Source: Charina bottae (lineage: Eukaryota > Chordata > Lepidosauria > Squamata > Charinaidae). Taken from it: a DNA stretch of 64,000 nucleotides. Below, piece after piece: positions 45,478 through 54,176 of this stretch (within the stretch, counting starts at the first letter, position 1; every line of letters begins with the position of its first letter). Made by a program: the position numbers and the translations under genes. Under the pieces are notes generated by a model. That model did not search any database. It was not told the DNA's origin and worked only from the letters and a program-made list of their open reading frames with translations. The DNA is taken from the NCBI GenBank assembly GCA_023362775.1, contig JALMGJ010000006.1:10620501-10684500 (forward strand), in the 5' to 3' direction.

Positions 45478-45556
45478 TTGAGTTTTTTCATCTCATTTAT
45501 TTATTTTTCCAATTTCTATCACCGCCCATCTCCCCCGAGGGGGACTCTGGGCGTTT
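45478..45556 (-). mobile_element. L2-like LINE 3' tail
   Basis: 'caccgcccatctcccccgag' and 'gggactctgggcg' are the complement of the tail at 63497. Confidence 0.6.
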
Positions 45557-45933
45557 CTCCTACTTTCAGCTACTACAGAACAACCTCCTTGTGGAAGAAT
45601 GTCTTTCTCCCACCTCACCTCTGTAATGGGGGACTGAAAAAAAAGTGTTTTTAAGTTAGGCTTTGCATCTCACACTGTGTAAAATGTTACACAGATGGTG
45701 CTGGGCCTCCAGCCAACCTGGTTGTAGCTTCGTTCCCTTTGGCGGTTGCTGGCAGGAGATTTCCAAGATGGAGTTCGCCTCCTCTTACGTTCTGTTCCTT
45801 TGCTCTTCACCTCAGATACTTTTTTGGCTTAAGATGCCTGACACAATTAGCAATGTTTGTTTCCTTCCTAATGGGCAGTTTTAATTATTTTTTTTAAACA
45901 AGTCTCCCACATTTTCTGCAAATAGTTATTTCT
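45557..45933. other. Gene-free stretch
   Basis: No gene or repeat family was recognised. Confidence 0.5.
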
Positions 45934-45934
45934 C

Positions 45935-46036
45935 CTTTCCTTCCTTCCTTCCTTCCTTCCTTCCTTCCTTCCTTCCTTCCTTCCTTCCTTCCATCCATCC
46001 ATCCATCCATCCATCCATCCATCCATCCATCCATCC
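45935..46036. repeat. (CTTC)n then (CATC)n microsatellite
   Basis: About 14 CTTC-type units switch to about 11 CATC units near 45991. Confidence 0.97.
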
Positions 46037-46260
46037 TCTCTCACTCACGTTTCATTGCCAAAGAAAAACTGTACGTTGCTGGATAATTAAAAGATCTTTT
46101 CTTATCATCAAATGGGCAGAAAGACACAGCTGTCAGTGATGGAAATATATTCAGAAGAAATTCTGCCATGCTGGTGTCTTGTTTTGTTAACGGAGAAAAT
46201 AACTGAGCACTTTAGTTTTCAACTTTATTTTGCATAGCTAACTCTGGATACTCCAGAAAT

Positions 46261-46293
<33 letters not shown>

Positions 46294-46604
46294 TGGATTG
46301 CAGTTGGAGCAGAGATTACATTTATTCATTTTTATATATATAGGGAGGAGGTACATATATAGATGCTGGAGGTATATATAAAGGAGGTATATGTAAAGAT
46401 ATATAAAGATAAAGATGCTGTGAGGACTTTATGTCAAAGGCTAAGGCTGCAGGCATACGCATATTTAGGAGCAATTTTATAGTCCGTGAGACAAGTTTAG
46501 CTATGGATATAAAGAATATTTAAACCAGCTTGTTCAGCTTGACAACAGGCTTCAGCTCAACCCTAGCAAGACTGGGTATTATGGATCCCTGGTTCTGGGG
46601 ACTT
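46037..46604. other. Gene-free stretch with (TG)n
   Basis: A (TG)16 run lies at 46261-46292 and TA-rich (ATAT) patches at 46330-46410. Otherwise nothing was recognised. Confidence 0.5.
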
Positions 46605-46680
46605 TCCATTTCTTGCTGGCTGGGGAATTCTGGGAGTTGAAGTCCACACATCTTAAAGTTGCGAAGGTTGAGAAATGCTG
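46605..46680 (-). mobile_element. Half copy of the palindromic hAT MITE
   Basis: 'ggctggggaattctgggagt' through 'gcgaaggttgagaaatgctg' matches the right arm of the MITE at 13481. The left arm (from about 46546) is largely decayed. Confidence 0.65.
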
Positions 46681-46751
46681 CTCTAAGCCATGTGATGTTG
46701 AGGTTGGGTGCTGAACATTGTAGCAGAATATTTTCCCATTTTGCATTTAAA

Positions 46752-47092
46752 AGGATTTAAGTGGTGGCTCAGCGGGTAAGACGCCAGGCTTGTTGATCGG
46801 AAGATTGCAAGTTCGGAGGTTCGAATCCCTAGCCCCATGTGACGGAGTGAGCTCCCGCACTAGCCCCAGCTCTTGCCAACCTAGCAATTCGAAAGCATGC
46901 AAATGCAAGTAGATGAATAGGTACCACTTCGGTGGGAAGGTAACAGCGTTCCGCGCGTGTCATGCGGCCACATGACTGCGGAAGCGTCTTCGGACAACGC
47001 TGGCTCTTCGGCTAACAAACGGAGATGAGCACCGGCCCCTAGAGTCGGACACGACTGCACAAATGTGCGGGGGGTACCTTTACCTTTACCTT
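46752..47092 (+). mobile_element. tRNA-derived SINE (family 2)
   Basis: A box tggctcagcgggtaagac and B box ggttcgaatccctagcc are present, with the full family body and a (CTTTAC)n-type end. Confidence 0.92.
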
Positions 47093-47385
47093 TTTAAGAT
47101 AAAATTAAATGATGGGGCAGATAGGTGCCAAGAGAGGAGTCTAGAGCTACATTAGTGCCTCCATTCCTATTTCTGTTGGGTTTTTTCCTCTCTTGGGTAG
47201 GAAAAGGATGGAGCAGCAATATTTGTTCTTCTGCTCTGCCTGTCTTCTCCTAGCAGAGCTTCTAAATGAATGGACATAAGAAAAATAGGTATAAATTAAT
47301 AGATAGATGATGAAGAAATATAGAAGCATGGTCCTAGATTCCTGAAATCTAATCTGAGCAGGGACTGGAAAAGCAACTCTTTATA
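47093..47385. other. Gene-free stretch
   Basis: No gene or repeat family was recognised. Confidence 0.5.
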
Positions 47386-47393
47386 AATTAAAC

Positions 47394-47623
47394 CAGGGCT
47401 TTCCAAAGTTTTCCCGCGGCGACACACCAACCGCTGTTGGTGTGTCGCCGCGGGAAAACCCGGAAGTGCCACCATTGCGGCAGCGCGCAAAAACCCGGAA
47501 GCGCTGCTGCCGTTTTCGGTTTTTGCGCGCCGCCGTTGGTGTGTCGCCGCGGGAAAACCCGGAAGCACTGGTGATGATCAGCGCTTCCGGGTTGTGTCGC
47601 GACACACAGTTTGGAAAGCTCTG
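47394..47623. mobile_element. GC-rich hAT MITE, copy 6
   Basis: The termini are cagggctttccaaag and tttggaaagctctg, with a perfect 8-bp duplication aattaaac (47386-47393 and 47624-47631). The left arm has its own inverted repeat (gacacaccaaccgctgttgg and partner). Confidence 0.93.
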
Positions 47624-47767
47624 AATTAAACACAAAGATCTTTTATTACTGGAAATACGTGGGGGAATAGGAAAAGGCTAACCCCTAACTAGGAGCCTTC
47701 TGTTATTCAGAGAGTCAGAGAGGAAGGAAGATGGGAAGGCAAAGGCAGGCAGGGAGATTAGCAAAGT

Positions 47768-47953
47768 ACCAATAGAGGAGAATATCTGTAGGTCAAGGTT
47801 GAACTGTGGAGTGCTTGGTGCTTTCTGAGCTTAGTTGTTGGCTTGCAGACATTTCGTTGCCCGACTAGGCAACATCTTCTGAATGAAACATCTGCAAGCC
47901 AACAAAACATCTGCAAGCCAACAAGCAAGGTCAGAGAGCACCAAGGACTCCCC
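47768..47953. mobile_element. Penelope-like element family 2, short inverted copy
   Basis: The left arm (to about 47884) is minus-strand family-2 terminus. The right arm is plus-strand terminus with 'aaacatctgcaagccaacaa' partly duplicated and ending caccaaggactcccc. It is flanked by a 13-bp duplication, agattagcaaagt (47755-47767 and 47954-47966). The minus-strand hammerhead reads CAGAAGA instead of CTGAAGA, so it is damaged. Confidence 0.82.
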
Positions 47954-47966
47954 AGATTAGCAAAGT

Positions 47967-48329
47967 GCACAGAGAGAGAGATAAAGAGGGAACTCTCTCT
48001 GTCCACATCCACCGCCTCTTGTGGTCAAGTACTATCCCAACATTTCTCAGGACCCCTTCCTGGGGATTGTGTGGACGTTCGACAGCCAGAGAGGCTGTAG
48101 ACCTGTAGAGAGAGGATTGTATAAGGGAAGGCAGGAGATTCACAAACAGCCCTTAGCTACCTCTTCGTGAGTACAAATATTCTACATTCCAGCCAGGAAA
48201 ATGTCATCCAGCTGTGCTTTTCCAGTGGAAGTTGGGGGTAGGGAGGGGGAGTTTGAGAACAATTCCTTTTCCTTCAAATGAAACTTAAAAAGGGGGAAAG
48301 AAAGCAAGCCGGCTGGGTGACTATGGGCC
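47967..48329. other. Gene-free stretch
   Basis: No gene was recognised; a short SINE family-1 body fragment ('gactatgggccagtcactct') lies near 48318-48343. Confidence 0.5.
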
Positions 48330-48344
48330 AGTCACTCTCTCTCT

Positions 48345-48930
48345 AAAAAAAAATAATGAAGGTTAACATTGGTAACATATATGAATTGTGGAATGAGGAA
48401 TTGAAATATCTAGTTTGGAAAATCCATGGGTCCAAGTTTTAAGAAATGTAAAAATATATACTGTACCTTTTATAACTTAATAATGAAGTTAATTCATCAG
48501 AAAAATATTTCATCTTTACTCAACTCCTCAAATAATGTTTTTAAAAGGTTGGATATCAGATTTCTTGTGTTGGCATTGTAAGAAATTTGAGGGCTCTCTG
48601 ACTCATATGGTTTGGTCGTGTCCAATCATGGTTCCTTTTTCCCCCCAAGTCATTACATATGTTAATATAGCCTTGGAAAAAAAAGTATAGTCATTAAAGA
48701 TGTACATGTGATGCTGAATGGAATTTGACCTTTGAATGAAGAACTCGGGCTCTATAGAGCCCAGGGTTGGCAAAGAGAATTATTTTATATAGATGGAAAG
48801 AAATTTACATTCCCAAAGTTACGGAAAGGGTTCAAGAGTGGCGTTCTTTATCAATTTTGAAGTGTCTTTATGTTCTTTGTTTTATTCTAAAAAATGAGAA
48901 GATGCGGCAATATGTTTCTATATGGTCCTG
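48345..48930 (+). mobile_element. Degenerate L1 ORF2 C-terminal relic
   Basis: Translation near 48570-48640 gives 'CWHCKKFEGSLTHMVWSCP', the cysteine/histidine block of L1 ORF2 C-termini. The flanking sequence is frame-broken. Confidence 0.6.
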
Positions 48931-48952
48931 AGTAGTAGTAGTAGTAGTAGTA

Positions 48953-48992
<40 letters not shown>

Positions 48993-49005
48993 TAATAATA
49001 ATAAA
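48931..49005. repeat. (AGT)n then (AAT)n microsatellite
   Basis: About 7 AGT units pass into about 16 AAT units with one interruption. Confidence 0.97.
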
Positions 49006-49171
49006 TTAAGCAGTGTCATGACCAAGTTGCCAAAATTATTCATTGGAAACTTTGCTAGAGGTTTGGATTTGAATGTAGCAAGAACCACTTGTACTGGCTT
49101 CACTTCAAATTCAGTGTCTCTTAGAGAACATAGAGGTCCAGATACTTCTGAAGCTACTGTAGCTTCTAGAC

Positions 49172-49461
49172 CAGGGCTTTCCAAAGTGCGGCGCGGGGGG
49201 GGGGGGGGGCGTGCGGCGGCGCGCGCACACGGTGGCGGCGCGGGGGGGGCGTGCGGCGGTGCGCGCGCACGGTGGTGGTGCGGGGGGGTGTGCAGCAGCG
49301 CACGTGCGCACGGTGGCAGTGCAGGGGGGCGTGCGGCGGCGCACGTGTGCATGGCGGCCGCCGTGCACGCGCGCGCCGCCGCTTCCGGGTGGTGTGGCGA
49401 CACACCACACTGTGTGTGGCGACACACTTTTGTGTCGCGACACACAGTTTGGAAAGCTCTG
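49172..49461. mobile_element. GC-rich hAT MITE, copy 7, with Z-DNA-prone repeats
   Basis: The termini are cagggctttccaaagtgcg and tttggaaagctctg, with a perfect 8-bp duplication ttctagac (49164-49171 and 49462-49469). About four ~40-bp units (gtgcggcggcgcgcgcac-type) with poly-G runs fill the interior. Large spurious frames on both strands result. Confidence 0.93.
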
Positions 49462-49479
49462 TTCTAGACCTTATTGTTT

Positions 49480-49680
49480 TGTCACTAGAATCCATTACAA
49501 TTTCAAAATTTCGTAAGGCCTTCACCTTAGCGAGGTTGGATGGAATGCCTCAGCAGTCCCTTTCGGTCATATCAAGGGTACCCATATGTCCCTTTGGTTA
49601 TGTCCATGTGGTGATGGCTCAATAGAAACTCTAAGCCATGTGTTATTATACTGTGCCCTATATAAGGACTCTAGACAAAC
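49480..49680 (+). mobile_element. LINE C-terminal relic, left part
   Basis: Broken translation 'CPFGYVHVVMAQ' then 'AMCYYTVPYIRTLDK' resembles a LINE C-terminal zinc-knuckle block. It continues at 51232 after the PLE insertion and ends near 51540 (ggatgtaataaacttgaac). Confidence 0.4.
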
Positions 49681-49760
49681 CTTTATATATCCATGAAGGT
49701 TCTCAGTCATCCAGGTGGAATTGTCTGTAGCTTGAATCATGTCAACTGGATTTCTATTTT

Positions 49761-49809
49761 CTTAGTAGAAACGTTTCGCTCCTTATCCAAGGAGCTTCTT
49801 CAGTCTGAG
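49761..49809 (-). ncRNA. Hammerhead ribozyme motif, left arm
   Basis: On the minus strand: CTCAG, CTGAAGA (rc of 49797-49803), perfect stem II, GAAA (rc of 49774-49777), ACGT, then CTAAG. The core is intact. Stem I has one mismatch because CTGAG became CTAAG. Confidence 0.82.
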
Positions 49810-49900
49810 CAAAGTTGGTAAGGGAATCCTAAATATGTTCCTAGGTAGCTGTGTGACCTTACACCTGGGGCTAGGTCATGGTTATATTGAGATGTAATTT

Positions 49901-50437
49901 TTAAGTCCTTTTATCATCTAAAGGAGGGTCGTTAAAATCACCATGCTGCTGTTGAGCTTCTGAAATGGTCTTAATCTTCCTAGGCACAGAAGACAAAACG
50001 GGGAGGAAGATGGGGGAGAGTTTGTGCCTGAGGCCCCCACCTCTATTCAGGGAAGGATTTTCCAAGTTGGCATAAATGGATTCCTTGACCCCTCTCTCAA
50101 ACCACCTATCTTCTCTGTCTAAAATGTGAACATTAATGTCCTCAAATGAGTGTCCTTTTTCTTTTAGATGAAGATAAACTGCTGACTCTGGTCCTGTGGT
50201 GTTATTTCTCCTGTGTTGGGCCATCCTCCTGTACATAGGTTGTTTGGTTTCTCCAATGTAGAGTTCAGAGCACTCCTCACTGCACTGGATTGCATAAACT
50301 ACATTGCTTTTCTTGTGTTTTGGAGTTTGATCTTTGGGGTGTACAAGCCTCTGTCTCAGTGTGTTGGTGGGTTTGAAATATACAGGTATGTGGTGTTTGC
50401 CAAATATCCGTTTTATCTTTTCAGACACGCCAGCCAT
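49901..50437 (-). CDS. PLE GIY-YIG endonuclease fragment (left arm)
   Basis: The 178-codon frame is the C-terminal part of a Penelope-like polyprotein. In PLEs the nuclease nicks the target for priming by the reverse transcriptase. The GIY-YIG core is visible: 'NVVYAIQC' stands for GIY and 'ELYIGETKQPMYRRMAQHRR' holds YIG and the conserved arginine. 'KESIYANLENPSLNRGG' holds the catalytic glutamate and a conserved asparagine. The reverse transcriptase domain is missing because the copy is truncated, so the ATG is probably an internal methionine. The frame is intact and differs from the right-arm copy by at least one residue (HRRNN against HRRSN). It is a transposon relic, not a host gene. Confidence 0.85.
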   Translation of the reverse strand: MAGVSEKIKRIFGKHHIPVYFKPTNTLRQRLVHPKDQTPKHKKSNVVYAIQCSEECSELYIGETKQPMYRRMAQHRRNNTTGPESAVYLHLKEKGHSFEDINVHILDREDRWFERGVKESIYANLENPSLNRGGGLRHKLSPIFLPVLSSVPRKIKTISEAQQQHGDFNDPPLDDKRT

Positions 50438-50444
50438 GTAGGGA

Positions 50445-51041
50445 ATGACCAGGTTCTCAGAACTCAGAACTCAGAGTAAACGAAAGAACCTGGTCATTCC
50501 CTACATGGCTGGCGTGTCTGAAAAGATAAAACGGATATTTGGCAAACACCACATACCTGTATATTTCAAACCCACCAACACACTGAGACAGAGGCTTGTA
50601 CACCCCAAAGATCAAACTCCAAAACACAAGAAAAGCAATGTAGTTTATGCAATCCAGTGCAGTGAGGAGTGCTCTGAACTCTACATTGGAGAAACCAAAC
50701 AACCTATGTACAGGAGGATGGCCCAACACAGGAGAAGTAACACCACAGGACCAGAGTCAGCAGTTTATCTTCATCTAAAAGAAAAAGGACACTCATTTGA
50801 GGACATTAATGTTCACATTTTAGACAGAGAAGATAGGTGGTTTGAGAGAGGGGTCAAGGAATCCATTTATGCCAACTTGGAAAATCCTTCCCTGAATAGA
50901 GGTGGGGGCCTCAGGCACAAACTCTCCCCCATCTTCCTCCCCGTTTTGTCTTCTGTGCCTAGGAAGATTAAGACCATTTCAGAAGCTCAACAGCAGCATG
51001 GTGATTTTAACGACCCTCCTTTAGATGATAAAAGGACTTAA
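50445..51041 (+). CDS. PLE GIY-YIG endonuclease fragment (right arm)
   Basis: This is the mirror copy of the minus-strand frame. The first ~13 codons come from the left arm and the 27-bp spacer, so the listed start is an artefact of the junction. Genuine PLE sequence begins at 'NLVIPYMAGVSEKIKRI'. It holds the same nuclease core (VVY, YIG, the RRMAQHRR block and ENPSLN) without stops up to the PLE end 'FNDPPLDDKRT'. The frame is followed by the 3' region and hammerhead. It has no reverse transcriptase, so no autonomous activity. Confidence 0.85.
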   Translation: MTRFSELRTQSKRKNLVIPYMAGVSEKIKRIFGKHHIPVYFKPTNTLRQRLVHPKDQTPKHKKSNVVYAIQCSEECSELYIGETKQPMYRRMAQHRRSNTTGPESAVYLHLKEKGHSFEDINVHILDREDRWFERGVKESIYANLENPSLNRGGGLRHKLSPIFLPVLSSVPRKIKTISEAQQQHGDFNDPPLDDKRT

Positions 51042-51132
51042 AAATTACATCTCAATATAACCATGACCTAGCCCCAGGTGTAAGGTCACACAGCTACCTA
51101 GGAACATATTTAGGATTCCCTTACCAACTTTG

Positions 51133-51181
51133 CTCAGACTGAAGAAGCCCCTTGGATAAGGAGCGAAACGTTTCTACTAAG
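51133..51181 (+). ncRNA. Hammerhead ribozyme motif, right arm
   Basis: CTCAG (51133-51137), CTGAAGA (51139-51145), stem II GCCCCTT/AAGGAGC with one mismatch, GAAA (51165-51168), ACGT and CTAAG (51177-51181). The core bases are intact. Confidence 0.8.
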
Positions 51182-51231
51182 AAAATAGAAATCCAGTTGA
51201 CATGATTCAAGCTACAGACTTTATATATCCA

Positions 51232-51540
51232 ATTTTGAAGAAATGTTCAGGTAGGGAGTGTGATTTTTATTTAATGCTATTTCTTTTGGAGAAGGACTTG
51301 AAAATATCCTCCCACATTGCCCAGTTCTGTGCTACCATTTGTACGATACACTGCACCATTACTTAGATTTAATTTTTTAAAATAATATTTTATTTTGATT
51401 TATTTTAGTATTTCTATTTTAATTATTTTAGATCTTATCATACTTATTGTTTTTCTGTTCTATACATATATAGAAGAATGCATTACTACTGTTATTAGTT
51501 ATTTTGATTGTACCTGGCCTTAGGGATGTAATAAACTTGA
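51232..51540 (+). mobile_element. LINE C-terminal relic, right part
   Basis: Continuation of the relic at 49480 after the PLE insertion. It ends with a 3' end like ggatgtaataaacttgaac. Confidence 0.4.
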
Positions 51541-51712
51541 ACTGTTTTGTCAATAGATGTTTTAGTTGTGCATACTGCTAAATGGATGATTCACATGAGT
51601 AATAGTCAGAACATAGCCTCTGAAAATCCTTATGAATCAATGGATTTAAGGTATTTATCTCTTGCTTAGTCCAGATTTCCAGTAAAATATTTTCCACACA
51701 ATCTTCACATTG

Positions 51713-51960
51713 GAGAGCCAATTTGGTGTAGTGGTTGAAGGCATCAGACTAGAAATTGGGAGACTGTGCGTTCTAGTCCTACCTTAGGCATGAAGCCAGC
51801 TGGGTGACCTTGGGCCAGTCCCTCCCTCTCAGCCTTAGGAAGAAGGCAGGGTCAAACCACTTCCAAAAATGTTGCCAAGAAAACTGCATGGACTTGTCCA
51901 GGCAGTCGCAGAAGTCAAGACTGACTCGAAGGTGCAATCAATCAATCAATCAATCAATCA
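51713..51960 (+). mobile_element. tRNA-derived SINE (family 1) ending in (AATC)n
   Basis: The head gccaatttggtgtagtggtt and body 'gctgggtgaccttgggccag' are intact. It ends in a (AATC)n run at 51937-51962. Confidence 0.88.
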
Positions 51961-52099
51961 ATCTACAAATTAAGATGATATCATATCAACGATTTCTCAT
52001 TTTGATTACTTAAAACTTAACCATATCCTTATTAATGAGCAAATATGTGTGGTGGCTTTTCAAACTGGGAAAGCAGTCCCTGATTGTTATAAATTGACC

Positions 52100-52900
52100 C
52101 AACATTTGCTAAGGTTTCAAAGGGGTCACAAAATTACTCTCTAATTGAGCCCAAAGAAGGTAGTATAAAAAATGAAAACCTCGTCCCATGAAAATGAAAT
52201 AAAAGCCCAGTGATAAAGTTGAAAGTCTAATAAATTAAAACTATCAGAAGACAACCTCAATTTAGCCAGAGATTCAAGGATTCTTGGCTTGCCATAAAAA
52301 TTTCTGAATAATTTATATATCTGTGTAAAACATCTAATAGGAATTAACAGTGGAATCCCTCTTAAAATATACAGCAATAGATATAATATTCATTTTAATT
52401 ACATTAATCTTTCCCTTGAGACTCTGTGGCAATTTTAACTGCTGAATTATATCCACTATAATCATATCTATATATTAAGACATATTTAACTCAACTTATT
52501 GTGATATAAGAAAAATATAGTCCCCAAAATTTTATACAATCTGTACAAATTACAAAACCCAATTTCTGTAACTTGCACATCTAGGAGAACCTTTCTCTGG
52601 CTTCAATATGACTGTAATATAGGCCTCATAAAATGAAGGAGGAAGTTTTAGTAAGGTTATATGATTCATTATAAAACTCTGATAATGTAAATAGCAATGA
52701 TAAAAATTCTATACAATTCAATTAGAAAACCATCAGGACTGAGGGCTTTCCCCAGTTTCATATTTTTAATTGTTTTTGTAATTTCTTGTGACAGCTATTG
52801 TTCCAATTTACCTCATGTTCTTTCTCAAATGACCCATTTTTCCTCATTTGTTTGCAGGTTAGGAGGACATCAAAGTCATGCATCTCTTTGATTTGAATAT
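52100..52900 (-). mobile_element. Degenerate L1 ORF2 reverse-transcriptase relic
   Basis: The minus strand around 52720-52790 encodes 'KALSPDGFLIEL', the conserved PGPDGF block at the start of the L1 RT domain. Downstream pieces are frame-broken. Confidence 0.55.
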
Positions 52901-52921
52901 AGATACAACTAATATGAACAT

Positions 52922-53100
52922 GAAAGCCAGTTTGGCGCAGTGGTTAAGGCACTGGGCTAGAAACTGGGAAATTGTGAGCTTTAGCACGAAGCCAGCTGGG
53001 TGACCTTGGGCCAGTCACCTTCTCTCAGCCCTAGGAAGAAGGCAGTGGCAAACCACTTCTGAAAAACGTTGCCAAGAAAACTGCAGGGACTCGTCCAGGC
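52922..53100 (+). mobile_element. tRNA-derived SINE (family 1)
   Basis: The head agccagtttggcgcagtgg and body up to 'ctgcagggactcgtccaggc' are present. The B box has a small deletion. Confidence 0.85.
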
Positions 53101-53372
53101 ATTTGTTCCCAACAGGTCCTATGGGAGTGTGCTCCAAATCACATCTTGCCTTTTGAAAACAGATCTCTGCCCAGTGATTTTGTGCTTCAACTTTGTAATT
53201 ACATTTCAACTAAATGGTTGGAATTGACTCTTTGAGTGTGATTCTACCATCTGAATAGTAGAAAATTCAGAAGGATTTGGAGGAAGATAATTTATCTGAT
53301 AATGTGAATAGGTATGAATAGCTTCTCCCAACCTGTCTGTACCTTGAATCATGTCAATTGGATTTCTATTTT

Positions 53373-53421
53373 CTCAGTGGAAACGTTTCGCTCCTTATCC
53401 AAGGAGCTTCTTCAGTCTGAG
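53373..53421 (-). ncRNA. Hammerhead ribozyme motif, best-preserved copy
   Basis: On the minus strand: CTCAG (rc of 53417-53421), CTGAAGA (rc of 53409-53415), stem II GCTCCTT/AAGGAGC, GAAA (rc of 53386-53389), ACGT, CTGAG (rc of 53373-53377). Core, stem I and stem II all match the family consensus. Confidence 0.85.
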
Positions 53422-54037
53422 CAAAGTTAGTAAGGGAATCCTTAAATATGTTGCTGTGTGACCTTACACCTGGGGCTAGGTCATGGTTATTTTTTTGAGA
53501 TGTTATTTCTAAGTCCCTTTATCATCTAAAGAAGGATCGTTAAGATTACCATTGGGCTTGCGAAATGGTCTTAATCTTCCTAGGCACAGAAGACAAAGCA
53601 GGGAGGAAAATAGGGGAAAGATTGTGCCTGAGGCCCCCACCTCTATTCAAGGAAGGATTTTCCAAGTTGGCATAAATGGATTCCTTGACCCCTCTCTCAA
53701 ACCACCTATCTTCTCTGTCTAAAATGTGAACAGAGACAGAGAAGATAGGTGGTTTGAGAGAGGGGTCAAGGAATCCATTTATGCCAACTTGGAAAATCCT
53801 TCCTTGAATAGAGGTGGGGGCCTCAGGCACAATCTTTCCCCTATTTTCCTCCCTGCTTTGTCTTCTGTGCCTAGGAAGATTAAGACCACTTTGCAAGCTC
53901 AACAGCAGCATGGTGATCTTAACGATCCTCCTTTAGATGATAAAGGGACTTAGAAATAACATCTCAAAATAACCATGACCTAGCCCCAGGTGTAAGGTCA
54001 CACAGCAACATATTTAAGGATTCCCTTACTAACTTTG

Positions 54038-54086
54038 CTCAGACTGAAGAAGCTCCTTGGATAAGGAGCAAAACGTTTCCACTGAG
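54038..54086 (+). ncRNA. Hammerhead motif with G12-to-A change
   Basis: Stem I, CTGAAGA (54044-54050) and stem II are intact, but GAAA is AAAA at 54070. This is the same change as at 44521 and should abolish cleavage. Confidence 0.8.
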
Positions 54087-54176
54087 AAAATAGAAATCCA
54101 GTTGACATGATTCAAGCTACAGACAATTCCACCTGGATGACTGAGAACCTTCATCGACATACTTCTCCCAACCTGT

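Larger units (their letters stand above)
49694..51218. mobile_element. Penelope-like element family 1, head-to-head inverted pair with GIY-YIG frames
   Basis: A minus-strand arm (49694-50457) and a plus-strand arm (50485-51218) are near-identical inverted repeats around a 27-bp spacer. Each holds the GIY-YIG nuclease C-terminus, a short 3' region and a hammerhead. The whole unit is bounded by one exact 13-bp duplication, ctttatatatcca (49681-49693 and 51219-51231). It therefore inserted once as a pair. The left arm reaches the ~37-nt terminal extension (gaaccttcat end). The right arm stops at ctacaga. The reverse-transcriptase part is absent from both arms. Confidence 0.95.
53337..54161. mobile_element. 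Penelope-like element family 1, second inverted pair
   Basis: A minus-strand arm (53337-53720) and a plus-strand arm (53734-54161) meet at a 13-nt loop. Both carry the last ~70 residues of the PLE C-terminus, from 'DREDRWFERGVKESIYANLE', plus 3' region and hammerhead. An exact 15-bp duplication, cttctcccaacctgt, flanks the pair (53322-53336 and 54162-54176). Here the right arm has the terminal extension and the left arm ends at ctgtac, the reverse of the pair at 49694. The arms differ by a few substitutions and small indels. Confidence 0.94.

Noticed and set aside
36579..47092. tRNA genes suggested by A and B boxes
   Set aside because: The boxes belong to SINE heads with no cloverleaf that I could complete and with SINE bodies attached.
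48918..49467. Open frames of 175-181 codons on both strands, rich in Leu/Asn and Ala/Arg
   Set aside because: They are translations of the trinucleotide microsatellite and the GC-rich MITE interior.
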